A stretch of 18,187 nt of DNA, from contig JAITST010000392.1 in assembly GCA_031287585.1 (NCBI GenBank), positions 1 to 18,187 of the forward strand, written 5' to 3'. The stretch comes from Planctomycetaceae bacterium (GTDB taxonomy: Bacteria > Planctomycetota > Planctomycetia > Pirellulales > Thermoguttaceae). A model generated the notes under the pieces. It was given only the letters and a program-made list of their open reading frames with translations, had not been told where the DNA came from and did no database searches. A program made the position numbers and the translations under genes. Positions 7,055 through 14,348 of the stretch are shown here, piece by piece (the stretch's first letter is position 1; every line of letters begins with the position of its first letter).

Positions 7055-8172
7055 TGTTCGACTACACGTTACTAAACCGCGATTCGCAAACCGCCGCCCG
7101 TCGCGGACGTTTCACAACTCCGCACGGTGCTGTCGAATTACCTGCGTTTATGCCTGTCGGTACACTTGGTACTGTCAAAGGTGTACCGCTTGAATTGCTC
7201 GAACGAACAGGTTCACAAATTATTCTTGGTAACACGTATCATCTCGCGTTACGCCCCGGTGAAAAGGTTGTCAACAAACTCGGCGGCTTACACAAGTTTT
7301 GCGGCTGGACGAAACCAATTTTAACCGACAGCGGCGGCTTCCAAATTTTCTCACTCGCAAAAATCCGAAAGATAACCGAAGATGGTGCGGTATTCCGTTC
7401 GCACATTGACGGCAGTCTTGTCAACTTATCACCAGAACGCGCAATCGAAATCCAGCAACAACTCGGTAGCGACATCGCGATGGTTCTTGACCACGTTGTA
7501 GCGTTACCGAACGAACGAAACGTACTGGAAGACGCGATGCAGCGAAGTGTCCGATGGGCGAAACGTTGCCGTGATTACCAGTCGGATGAATCGCGCGAAC
7601 AACAAGCGATTTTCGGAATAGTACAAGGCGGACTAGACGCAACGTTACGTAAGTCGTGTGCCGAACAGTTGGCAGAGTTGGACTTGCCGGGGTACGCGGT
7701 AGGCGGATTGAGTGTGGGTGAAACACCGGAGGAAATGTATGACGCATTAGATTTCACAGTACCGTTTATGCCGAACAACAAACCGCGTTACTTAATGGGA
7801 GTTGGTCGTCCCGAAGACATTCTGAACGGAGTAGAACGCGGCATTGACTTATTCGATTGCGTAATGCCAAGCCGCAACGGACGTAACGCGATGGCATTCA
7901 CAAAACAAGGAGCATTGCGGTTGCGTAACGTAATTCATCAGTGCGACACGCGACCGCTTGAAGATGATTGCCCGTGTCCGGCGTGTAAACATTCACGCGG
8001 ATATTTACGTCACTTGTTTCAGTCGGGTGAAATGCTGGGACCTGTTTTGTTGACAATCCACAACATAACACACTACCAACGCCTAATGTCAGACATCCGT
8101 ACATCAATAGTACAAAACAACTTCGCAACGTTTTATAAAGAAAGAATGGAAGCGTATGCTGGCGAAACGTAA
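7054..8172 (+). CDS. tgt: Queuine/preQ1 tRNA-ribosyltransferase
   Basis: Tgt exchanges guanine-34 in GUN-anticodon tRNAs for preQ1 in the queuosine pathway. With the ATG at 7054 the protein is 372 residues, the normal size. An upstream in-frame TTG at 7051 would add one residue but is inside the previous stop overlap. Asp92 in LTDSGGFQIFSLA is the general acid. The nucleophile is Asp268 in DLFDCVMPSRNGRN, preceded by MGVGRPEDIL. The zinc site is Cys306-x-Cys308-x2-Cys311 plus His336 in LLTIHN. GGFQ, GIVQGG and GGLSVGE line the base pocket. The start overlaps the UPF0210 stop in TGATG, with GGGGAA just upstream. No other queuosine gene is in the window. Confidence 0.97.
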   Translation: MFDYTLLNRDSQTAARRGRFTTPHGAVELPAFMPVGTLGTVKGVPLELLERTGSQIILGNTYHLALRPGEKVVNKLGGLHKFCGWTKPILTDSGGFQIFSLAKIRKITEDGAVFRSHIDGSLVNLSPERAIEIQQQLGSDIAMVLDHVVALPNERNVLEDAMQRSVRWAKRCRDYQSDESREQQAIFGIVQGGLDATLRKSCAEQLAELDLPGYAVGGLSVGETPEEMYDALDFTVPFMPNNKPRYLMGVGRPEDILNGVERGIDLFDCVMPSRNGRNAMAFTKQGALRLRNVIHQCDTRPLEDDCPCPACKHSRGYLRHLFQSGEMLGPVLLTIHNITHYQRLMSDIRTSIVQNNFATFYKERMEAYAGET

Positions 8173-8185
8173 ATAGAGAACAACT

Positions 8186-8782
8186 ATGACAACAGAAAAA
8201 TCTCAAATCCGCAACGAAGTAAAACAACGTCTATCAAAGTTGTATAACAAATCCGTGTTCTCTGAATCTATCCTCGAAAAACTTTCGCGTCACGAATTGT
8301 TCTGTCAGTGTTTGCAATCAAACAAACCGGCAGACAATATGTTAATGGGTTACGCTGAAATTCAAGACGAACCGCCTTTGCTTGCGTATCTTTTTCAAAC
8401 GTTACCAAACGGTTTTGTGTTACCGCGTATTGAAGGTAACGATATTTGTCCGGTGCTGGTACGTGTTTCCGACGAACTCGTAAACGTTCCGCCATACGGC
8501 ATCCGCGAACTACGTAACGAACTGGCAACAAAGCCGGAACGCCGTGTAAATGTTGAACAACTGGCGTTGGTAATTGTACCCGGTCTGGCGTTTGATAAAC
8601 GTTGCAACAGACTAGGACGCGGGCGCGGTTACTACGACCGTTTCCTAAAAACGTTACCCCAAACCGCAAAAAAAATAGCACTCGCCTACGATACGCAATT
8701 CATAGATTCCATCCCAACAAACGAATACGACATACCGGTAGATTACGTGATAACAGAATCAAGAATAGTAGCGGCTTATTGA
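8186..8782 (+). CDS. 5-formyltetrahydrofolate cyclo-ligase (MTHFS family)
   Basis: This enzyme converts 5-formyl-THF to 5,10-methenyl-THF using ATP, returning a storage/inhibitory folate to the one-carbon pool. The 198-residue protein has the typical basic N-terminus, the substrate segment LPRIEGNDICPV, PYGIREL, and the C-terminal signature VIVPGLAFDKRCNRLGRGRGYYDRFL, whose RLGRGRGYYDRFL part binds phosphate. The usual Gly before the Arg of RLG is preceded here by Cys-Asn, a mild deviation. It starts 13 bases after tgt on the same strand and likely ends the UPF0210-tgt transcript. No clear terminator follows. Confidence 0.94.
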   Translation: MTTEKSQIRNEVKQRLSKLYNKSVFSESILEKLSRHELFCQCLQSNKPADNMLMGYAEIQDEPPLLAYLFQTLPNGFVLPRIEGNDICPVLVRVSDELVNVPPYGIRELRNELATKPERRVNVEQLALVIVPGLAFDKRCNRLGRGRGYYDRFLKTLPQTAKKIALAYDTQFIDSIPTNEYDIPVDYVITESRIVAAY

Positions 8783-9099
8783 GTTACAACCATAATCTAC
8801 CCTTTCTCAATTTTTCAGACAGCGTGAGCGTACATTTTTGGACGTTGATTATTTTTGGTTTACTCTGTGCGGGACACGCGACAACGAAACGATTGGCAAC
8901 AAGCAATGTAACTAGCGTATAATCCTAATTTTTATTCTAAAATTCTAGAATTGTATTTCACCATACTTCTTTTTCACAGTTGTTGCTGTTGCGGAATTAT
9001 TAGTAGAATAATAGAATATGGTTTCCGCTGAAACACTTGAAAGTAACAAGGTTTGGACAATCTCATATTTCGTTTATCGAATGAGAGAGGTAAAAAGGG

Positions 9100-9127
9100 G
9101 GTGTAGAAATTAGTGGGAAATCCATTT
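9100..9127. repeat. Repeat copy B (left arm only)
   Basis: The stretch GGTGTAGAAATTAGTGGG followed by AAATCCATTT aligns with the left arm and following bases of the 2943-3023 element. They share the words GTGT, AAATTAGTGGG and ATCCATT. No matching right arm is found downstream. A different dyad follows instead: AAATTTG (9133-9139)/CAAATTT (9159-9165) enclosing ACTGT-CGTC-ACAGT. This copy therefore looks truncated or diverged. Confidence 0.5.
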
Positions 9128-9251
9128 GGCATAAATTTGCTGACTGTCGTCACAGTAACAAATTTTGGGGGGAAAAACATCGTTATCAAACGTCTTTATG
9201 TTAGAATAGCGGTCATTAAATCGTTGCGAAACTGTCGCCGACCGTTCAGCG

Positions 9252-9357
9252 ATGACCTCGCCTTACAAACCCTAATCATTTCTATGCGAAAAATTACGTT
9301 GCCATTTTGCGCGGCGAAAACCTCGAAAAGGAATTGAAACGGTTGTTTGGAGAATAA
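9252..9357 (+). pseudogene. Possible relic of a tiny ORF, one frameshift
   Basis: ATG 9252 opens a frame reading MTSPYKP before TAA (9273-9275). Shifting back one base there continues as NHFYAKNYVAILRGENLE and then KELKRLFGE to TAA at 9355-9357. The joined 34-residue peptide has protein-like composition, an amphipathic charged end and a clean stop, unlike the surrounding AT-rich DNA. No slippery heptamer is evident at the junction. I do not recognise it. It could be the tail of a deleted gene or chance. Confidence 0.25.
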
Positions 9358-9428
9358 ACCGGTCAATACTTTTTTTCATTTTTTTGATGTTTATGGTGTG
9401 TTTCGTTATTTTAACAGGCGGTAACGAA

Positions 9429-9478
9429 GGCGTACTCGCCGTAGTTACGCGAAGTTGACATCAACACAGCGTAACTAC
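9429..9478. other. Tandem perfect hairpins downstream of tRNA-Leu
   Basis: Hairpin 1 is GGCG-TACT-CGCC (9429-9440). Immediately next is hairpin 2: GTAGTTACGC (9441-9450) pairing perfectly with GCGTAACTAC (9469-9478), with a nested GTTGA-CA-TCAAC stem in its loop (9454-9465). No T-run follows on either strand. On the minus strand it lies 45 bases after the tRNA 3' end, so it could be the transcript end or a processing structure. It could equally be a short repeat element. Confidence 0.5.
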
Positions 9479-9522
9479 TCTGCACTCCGTTAATACCTAC
9501 TATTGCTCTGCGGTTAAATCAT

Positions 9523-9608
9523 TGCCGAAAAGAGGACTCGAACCTCCACCCAGTGTAACCCGGACTAGGACCTGAACCTAGCGCGTCTGCCAATTCCGCC
9601 ATTTCGGC
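9523..9608 (-). tRNA. tRNA-Leu, anticodon CAG
   Basis: On the minus strand a complete type II tRNA is readable: acceptor GCCGAAA/TTTCGGC, D-arm with GGCAGACGCGC, and anticodon stem CTAGG/CCTAG with loop TTCAGGT. The anticodon CAG lies at complement 9572-9574. A long variable arm follows (around CCGGGTTACACTGGG), then the T-arm with loop TTCGAGT and discriminator A. It reads CUG codons. The 3' CCA is not encoded and must be added enzymatically. A TAAAAT box lies about 20-30 bases upstream on the minus strand, but no good -35 is visible. Confidence 0.95.
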
Positions 9609-9742
9609 TTCTCATTTACGAAGTGTTACTATTTTATCAGGTGTTGCGTGTAAAGGAAGTGGGGGTATATGTCCAGAATCTCACCGCCTACTCCGCCACT
9701 AAACCAATCCGTTTTCATAATTAATTCCGTTGCCCAGTTTTC

Positions 9743-9776
9743 CCGCCCCCGTGTCCGCAAGCGAAAATGGGGGCGG
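9743..9776 (-). terminator. GC-rich hairpin at the 3' end of the che operon
   Basis: CCGCCCCC (9743-9750) pairs perfectly with GGGGGCGG (9769-9776); an inner CGC-AA-GCG stem lies in the loop. It begins 14 bases past the cheY stop on the minus strand, where a terminator would be expected. On that strand the stem is followed by GAAAAC rather than a T-run, so it is not a textbook rho-independent terminator. Confidence 0.5.
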
Positions 9777-9790
9777 ACTAGAGCATCAAT

Positions 9791-10186
9791 TTACTCTTCC
9801 GCAGTGCTTTGAGTCTTTTGACGGATTTCGTGAATCGCTTCTACCAGCATTGGCGGGCTGATTGGTTTCGACAGTATTCTCGTTGCTCCCAGTTCCAAAA
9901 GTTCTTTACGCTGTTCCTCGTTACCGGCACTGGTTACAACCAATACCGGCGTACCGTTCAATCGCGGACTGATGGAGATACGGCGCATCAACTCAATACC
10001 GTTCATATTCGGCATCGTCAGGTCTGTGACCAGCAAGTCAGCAGACACTTCCTTCATCTTGGTCAATGCCTCACTACCGTCAGATGCCTCGTAGAAATTT
10101 GCGTCACCCAAGCCCGCAATTTCCAAACAACGTCGAATAAACATTCTCGCCAGTGCGGAATCGTCTGCAATAACAATATTTTTCAT
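9791..10186 (-). CDS. cheY: Single-domain response regulator, CheY-like
   Basis: The 131-residue receiver domain stands alone with no output domain. It has the acidic pair Asp8-Asp9, phosphoacceptor Asp55 in VTDLTMPN, switch residues Thr85-Ser86 in VVTSAG, and Lys107 in SKP. Phospho-CheY of this type binds the flagellar switch or serves as a phosphate sink. It lies 92 bases after cheD on the same strand, in a cheB-cheD-cheY set near flgE and flbD, so a role in motility signalling is the best inference. The cognate kinase CheA is not in the window. The ATG at 10186 has only a weak AGG upstream. Other response-regulator roles cannot be excluded. Confidence 0.88.
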   Translation of the reverse strand: MKNIVIADDSALARMFIRRCLEIAGLGDANFYEASDGSEALTKMKEVSADLLVTDLTMPNMNGIELMRRISISPRLNGTPVLVVTSAGNEEQRKELLELGATRILSKPISPPMLVEAIHEIRQKTQSTAEE

Positions 10187-10278
10187 AGTGACCTAACCTA
10201 TGTTTAACAGTAAAAAAATAACCAATCAAACAACAATCTAAAATAACTGAATAAACAAATCCCAGCGTAAACAATTCC

Positions 10279-10788
10279 TCACAACTCCCAATCCGGTCGT
10301 CCCGGACACGACAGAACAATCCGCCCTGAGTCGTGAAACAATGTAACCGTCCTACTGTGCGAGCCGCCGACATCTTCCGCAACCGCTCCCAAACCGAATT
10401 GCCAAAGTATTTTCTTCACCGCGAGCGCGTTCCGTTTACCAATGTTGAACGTGTTGTTCGGGTCAGCAACATTCGCACCGCCAGCCATCTTCACAATCAA
10501 ATTCGCGGGCTTGGAAAACGAACCTGAAACCTGCTGCATCTTTTTAATCAACGCGGGAATTCCGGTGTCCGCGAAATAACCCGGCAATTGCGCCGCTCTA
10601 TCCGGCGAAACGCTTGATTCAGGCAACGCAATATGATCCATACCGACACAACGTGTTCCGCGGTCAAGTATCATCACTGCAACGCACGACCCGAGTGCCA
10701 TTGTACGAATCACGCCGCCGGGTGCTACGGTGCATCCGTAGTCACCGACACCGAGCATTATTTTCGATACTGAATTGGCTGTTTGCAT
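10279..10788 (-). CDS. cheD: Chemoreceptor glutamine deamidase CheD
   Basis: CheD deamidates (and may demethylate) specific glutamines of chemoreceptors in the cytosol. The protein carries the family core TMALGSCVAV with catalytic Cys35, Thr29 before it and His52 in GMDHIALP, followed by the Gly-rich KMAGGANV, NIGKRNA and EDVGGSHSR blocks. I start at the ATG at 10788 (169 residues), seven codons after an upstream TTG (10809), because family similarity begins near LGVGDYG and ATG is the stronger start. No clear Shine-Dalgarno favours either. It follows cheB by about 85 bases in the same direction. CheC, its usual regulator, is not seen here. Confidence 0.93.
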   Translation of the reverse strand: MQTANSVSKIMLGVGDYGCTVAPGGVIRTMALGSCVAVMILDRGTRCVGMDHIALPESSVSPDRAAQLPGYFADTGIPALIKKMQQVSGSFSKPANLIVKMAGGANVADPNNTFNIGKRNALAVKKILWQFGLGAVAEDVGGSHSRTVTLFHDSGRIVLSCPGRPDWEL

Positions 10789-10873
10789 ATTTGTTTGTTC
10801 TATAATCAATACCGTCGTAAAACAACGGTTTACAGGTTTTAATGTTACAACAAAGCCGGATTTGTGAAAACTT

Positions 10874-11929
10874 TTACTGTTTCAACAATGACAAAAGTGT
10901 TGACGCTACAAGTTGCAACGGCACCAACCGTTCCGCACCGCCGCGCTCAAACGCCTCTTTCGGCATTCCAAAAACGACGCTCGTCTCTTTGTCTTGCGCG
11001 ATACAACGCGCACCAGTATCGTGCAATTTCTTCATTGCGTTTGCACCGTCCGCACCCATTCCCGTCAACATCGCCGCAACTGCCAACTTACCCGCCGACT
11101 TCGCAACCGAGTTCATCATCACTTCCACACTCGGACGATGTCCGCAACACAACGGTCCTTCGTTCAATTGAATCTTCCATCCGGTTCCGAACTTTACAAC
11201 TTCCATCTGCTTACCGCCCGGCGCAATCAGGATTCTACCGTCAACAATCTGGTCGCCTTCCTCCGCCTCCTTGACAACGACTTGTGCCAGCGAGTTCAGT
11301 CTGTCCGCAAACATTTTCGTAAAACCAGCCGGCATGTGTTGAACAACAACACCGCCCGGTATCTGACGCGGAAAACCGCAAATCACTTCACGTAACGCTT
11401 CCGTACCGCCGGTTGACGCACCAATCGCGATTATGCGTTTGGATAACGTCTGCGTCGCAACCTTGACACCGCCCGCTCCGGGTGTAGTTGAGACTGGCTG
11501 ACGATTCTTCCAATGTGAAACGTTAGCAGTTGACGCTATTTTAATTTTTGTACAAAGTTCTTCCATCATACCTTGCAAACCAATACCGCCCGCCGCCTTC
11601 GGCTTTGCAACAAAATCAACCGCTCCCGCACTCATCGCTTCGAGCGTAATTTTCTGACCGCGTTCCGTATGGCTGCTAACCATGACAACAGGGATAGGAT
11701 ACTGCGGCATCAACTTACGTAAAAACTCGACTCCGTCCATTTTCGGCATTTCAACGTCAAGCGTCAAAACGTCAGGACGCAAACGAATAATCTCGTCACG
11801 AGCAACATAAGGGTCGGCGGCAGACCCAACGACTTCGATGCCGGGGTCTTTGCGAAGTCCTTCGGTTAGTATCTGACGAACCAAAGCGGAATCGTCAACA
11901 ATCAAAACTCTAACAACACGTGGGGGCAT
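10874..11929 (-). CDS. cheB: Chemotaxis protein-glutamate methylesterase/deamidase CheB
   Basis: CheB removes methyl groups from receptor glutamates and deamidates glutamines, resetting receptor sensitivity; phosphorylation by CheA activates it. The 351 residues form an N-terminal receiver domain (Asp12-Asp13, phosphoacceptor Asp58 in TLDVEMPKMDG, Lys109 in AKPK). A linker of about 40 residues leads to the esterase domain with Ser172 in AIGASTGGT, His198 in VQHMPAGF and Asp294 in MLTGMGADG. Length and order are normal. It is first in a minus-strand cheB-cheD-cheY run. The CheR methyltransferase that opposes it is absent from the window. The start at 11929 is preceded by GAGATGG. No defect is seen. 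Confidence 0.96.
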   Translation of the reverse strand: MPPRVVRVLIVDDSALVRQILTEGLRKDPGIEVVGSAADPYVARDEIIRLRPDVLTLDVEMPKMDGVEFLRKLMPQYPIPVVMVSSHTERGQKITLEAMSAGAVDFVAKPKAAGGIGLQGMMEELCTKIKIASTANVSHWKNRQPVSTTPGAGGVKVATQTLSKRIIAIGASTGGTEALREVICGFPRQIPGGVVVQHMPAGFTKMFADRLNSLAQVVVKEAEEGDQIVDGRILIAPGGKQMEVVKFGTGWKIQLNEGPLCCGHRPSVEVMMNSVAKSAGKLAVAAMLTGMGADGANAMKKLHDTGARCIAQDKETSVVFGMPKEAFERGGAERLVPLQLVASTLLSLLKQ

Positions 11930-12384
11930 GATACCATCTCAACTCAATCAAGTAATGTAAAAAAAGTACACCAAAAACACTCTCCCGAAAAAAGAACGCT
12001 TCCATTGTAAGCAATACCACAAAATTTTCAATAACCCGCCCTCAACTTGAGTGGAAAAATAAAGAATAATAAAAATTTTACCACAAGACACAGAATAAAA
12101 TAAAAATCCGCCAAAATCAGAAAAGATTGCGTATCCGGTAAATTACTTAGTCACCGCAAAACAATAAAATGCTCTTTACATTGCAATAGACGGCGGAGTT
12201 TTCTGCCTATCGCTATGTCAAGAGCGTTTTATCGTTTTACGGTAACTAAGTTAATACTTCCTGCGTATCGCTACGATTCATCGGTAGTTTTCTATAAATT
12301 CAAGTACAACCGACGCGTCGCCTGACGAAAAATTTTTCGGAAACGAAGACGGATAGTTTTTTATTCGATTCAACAGCACATATC
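11930..12384. other. Intergenic region between cheB and the Mur ligase gene
   Basis: The 455 bases hold no gene. They contain an AT-rich cheB leader (11930-12142), the 105-bp inverted-repeat element at 12146-12250, and two perfect palindromes just downstream of the Mur ligase stop: CGAAAAATTTTTCG (12326-12339) and CGACGCGTCG (12311-12320). The former could be a weak hairpin terminator. The word TATCGCTA occurs twice (12208 and 12266). Confidence 0.5.
12143..12253. repeat. MITE-like long inverted repeat flanked by TTA
   Basis: The left arm begins CTTAGTCACCGCAAAAC at 12146 and the right arm ends GTTTTACGGTAACTAAG at 12250. The arms match at about 39 of 47 positions around a spacer of roughly 13 bases. 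TTA occurs immediately outside both ends (12143-12145 and 12251-12253), as a 3-bp target duplication would. Five of the eight arm mismatches would be G-U pairs in a minus-strand transcript, so the hairpin also folds well as RNA downstream of the Mur ligase gene. No coding capacity. Confidence 0.65.
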
Positions 12385-13995
12385 TCACGCTACCCAGTTT
12401 TCTTCTGCCAATGGATGGTTTTCGTATAACCACTGTTTTACGAATAGCCGGTCACAGAATGTTGGTACGCTGGATTCGTCGGGGATTGATTCTATCTGTC
12501 CTTTGCCTACTATCAGTACGCAATCGCCCTCTCTTGCTTCGCCTAGTGCCCACGCTATCGCGTCAACACGGTCGTCGAATGTTAGCGGTGCTACTTCACC
12601 ATTGAATGCGTCAACTATTTCGTTCATCGCGACTATCGCCTCGTTGTCGAATATACTGTCGGTTGTGATTACCGATAAATCCGTCAACGTGTCAATCGCC
12701 CGCCCGATTAGTTTACGTTTGCCCGCTTCCTGATTCGACGACGCGCCGTAAACACAAATCAGCCGCCCGTTCGTTACTCCGCGTAACGTTTGCAGCGTCG
12801 AAGTCAACGTCTCCGGCGTTTGCCCGCAATCAACGAAAACGCCAAAGGGTTGTCCGCATGTAATTCGTTCCAGACGGCTCGGTATATTTTCAACACGTTC
12901 TAATCCGCGAACTACCGTCTTCAAATCCAGTCCCCAACCGATTCCCAACGCTGCCGCTGTAAGACAATTGTAAACGTGTTCGTTACCAATCATACGAGTA
13001 CACATCGCGACAGTTTCCGTTCCCGCTGTAATGAGAAGCGTTTGGTCGTAAGGTGTCTGCTCAACCACAGAACCGTTGACTTCCGCCTGATGTTGAATAC
13101 CGGTCGTCAAAACCGGATGGTCAATAAGCGGCAGAACAGCGTTAGTTATCCGGTCATCGTTATTACAAACTACGATACCTTTCCTTCGTGCGTACTTGAA
13201 AATGCGGAGTTTCGTGCGGCGATAATTCTCAACTGTCTGGTGATAATCAAGATGGTCGCGTCTGATGTTCGTCAAACAAACCGCGTCTAGTTTCAGACCA
13301 GCGAGCCGCGACTGCGCGATCGCGACAGACGAAATTTCAAGCAAGACGTGCGTGCAGCCGTTGGCAACCATTCTGAAAAGCCAGTACGCTAATTCGTTTG
13401 GCGGCGGCGTTGTCTCGTAAGTCGGGTACATCGTTTCGCCGTCGTAAATACCAAGCGAACCGATTAGTCCGACTTGTTTACCGGCTTCCGCGAGCATTCC
13501 CGCGATTAGATACGACGTTGACGTTTTCCCGCTTGTTCCCGTTATACCGACAACTTTGACCGACCGCGCCGGATTTCCGAAAACCGCGTGACACATCGCA
13601 CCAAACGATTCCTTCACGTCCGGCACAATGAACACCGGCACGTCATCGGGAATGCTGGCTGTATCGAGCGGGCGTTCTGTAACAATCGCTTTCGCGCCTC
13701 GCTTGATAGCGAGTGGAATTGCTTCGTCGAGTAAAAGTTGTGACGACTCTTCATTACGATGTTCGTAAGGATTATTGAAATCGTCGCTGCCGTCGAACTC
13801 GTAAGGGCTGACCGGACAACCGCAACTAGCCCAATCAACCGCAAAAAATACATCGCCTTCCCGCACTTTCTCGGCATCGCTGCAACAGGAGTTAGCAACG
13901 ATTTCGACCGACGATGTTGAATCAATGACACGATGAACGTTAGTAAGAAACCTGCGCAATTGCACTGGTTGCCCGCCGCGATAACTGGCTCGCAT
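12385..13995 (-). CDS. MurE-like Mur ligase family protein, signature residues diverged
   Basis: MurE adds the third amino acid (usually meso-DAP) to UDP-MurNAc-L-Ala-D-Glu in the cytosol. The 536-residue protein has the three-domain MurE layout: an N-terminal UDP-binding domain (residues about 20-145), a central ATPase domain with P-loop GTSGKT (153-158), TTPPPNE, Glu220 and DHLDYHQTVENYRRTK with the carbamyl-Lys candidate Lys262, then a C-terminal domain. Several MurE signatures are altered: SSHA is SSVA, DYAHTPD is DCGQTPE, GGDRD is GASSN, DNPR (meso-DAP recognition) is DSIFDNE, and GKGHE is GKGQIE. ATP use looks intact while the acceptor or amino-acid specificity is unclear. It may be a paralogue rather than the housekeeping MurE. 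The ATG at 13995 is fixed by a perfect Shine-Dalgarno. No mraY/murF/ftsI cluster is adjacent. Confidence 0.85.
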   Translation of the reverse strand: MRASYRGGQPVQLRRFLTNVHRVIDSTSSVEIVANSCCSDAEKVREGDVFFAVDWASCGCPVSPYEFDGSDDFNNPYEHRNEESSQLLLDEAIPLAIKRGAKAIVTERPLDTASIPDDVPVFIVPDVKESFGAMCHAVFGNPARSVKVVGITGTSGKTSTSYLIAGMLAEAGKQVGLIGSLGIYDGETMYPTYETTPPPNELAYWLFRMVANGCTHVLLEISSVAIAQSRLAGLKLDAVCLTNIRRDHLDYHQTVENYRRTKLRIFKYARRKGIVVCNNDDRITNAVLPLIDHPVLTTGIQHQAEVNGSVVEQTPYDQTLLITAGTETVAMCTRMIGNEHVYNCLTAAALGIGWGLDLKTVVRGLERVENIPSRLERITCGQPFGVFVDCGQTPETLTSTLQTLRGVTNGRLICVYGASSNQEAGKRKLIGRAIDTLTDLSVITTDSIFDNEAIVAMNEIVDAFNGEVAPLTFDDRVDAIAWALGEAREGDCVLIVGKGQIESIPDESSVPTFCDRLFVKQWLYENHPLAEENWVA

Positions 13996-14003
13996 TTTCT
14001 CCG

Positions 14004-14010
14004 CCTCCTT
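14004..14010 (-). promoter_or_regulatory. Strong ribosome binding site of the Mur ligase gene
   Basis: AAGGAGG on the minus strand lies 8 bases before the ATG ending at 13995. It is a perfect anti-16S match and fixes this start. Most plus-strand housekeeping genes in the window lack such a site. Confidence 0.85.
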
Positions 14011-14021
14011 GCGTTAAACAA

Positions 14022-14348
14022 AACTGTTCAACTATCCATAGTTGAATGATTCGTGTATTGTTCCAGATTTTCGATTTCTTGTCAACTCCAATTTTCAGAT
14101 TTTGTATGTACGAGAAAACAAAAGTTTACCTAGATTAACCAGATAACCATTAGCCGCATCTCTACAATGTTGCAATTCCGCGATACGCACGATTTTTCAA
14201 CCTGTTGTCAATCTAGTCAAACCGCGTAACATATTCTCTCTGTTATAAAAAACCGCATTATAAGGTTTATTTCTTACCGATTAGCGATAGAACGGTTTGT
14301 CTTGACGTTTTTTTTACGTTAGGGATTTTTGGGTAAGGAGGGTAATTT
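14022..14348. other. Divergent intergenic region between the Mur ligase gene and flgE
   Basis: It serves two divergent transcripts. On the plus strand a candidate promoter is TTGTCA (14205-14210), 16-base spacer, TAACAT (14227-14232). An extended -10-like TGTTATAAA follows at 14241-14249. No sigma-54 (GG-N10-GC type) or sigma-28 motif is obvious. The flgE Shine-Dalgarno AAGGAGGG is at 14335-14342, 6 bases before the ATG. No clear promoter for the Mur ligase gene was recognised. Confidence 0.45.

Larger units (their letters stand above)
8783..9522. other. Long mostly non-coding region upstream of the tRNA gene's 3' side
   Basis: I see no intact gene. Contents: a possible promoter (TTGGCA at 8892-8897 and TATAAT at 8917-8922, 19-base spacer, followed by no ORF); a palindrome AATTCTAGAATT (8941-8952); a GCGGAA/TTCCGC dyad (8991-9028); a CTCAT../ATGAG hairpin (about 9061-9087); repeat copy B (9100-9127); a dyad at 9133-9165; an ORF relic (9252-9357); and a double hairpin (9429-9478). 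A 74-codon frame over 9113-9337 has no family resemblance and is not called. Confidence 0.5.

Noticed and set aside
9113..9337. 74-codon plus-strand ORF starting in repeat copy B
   Set aside because: No recognisable domain, no ribosome binding site, and part of it overlaps a different, more protein-like frame.
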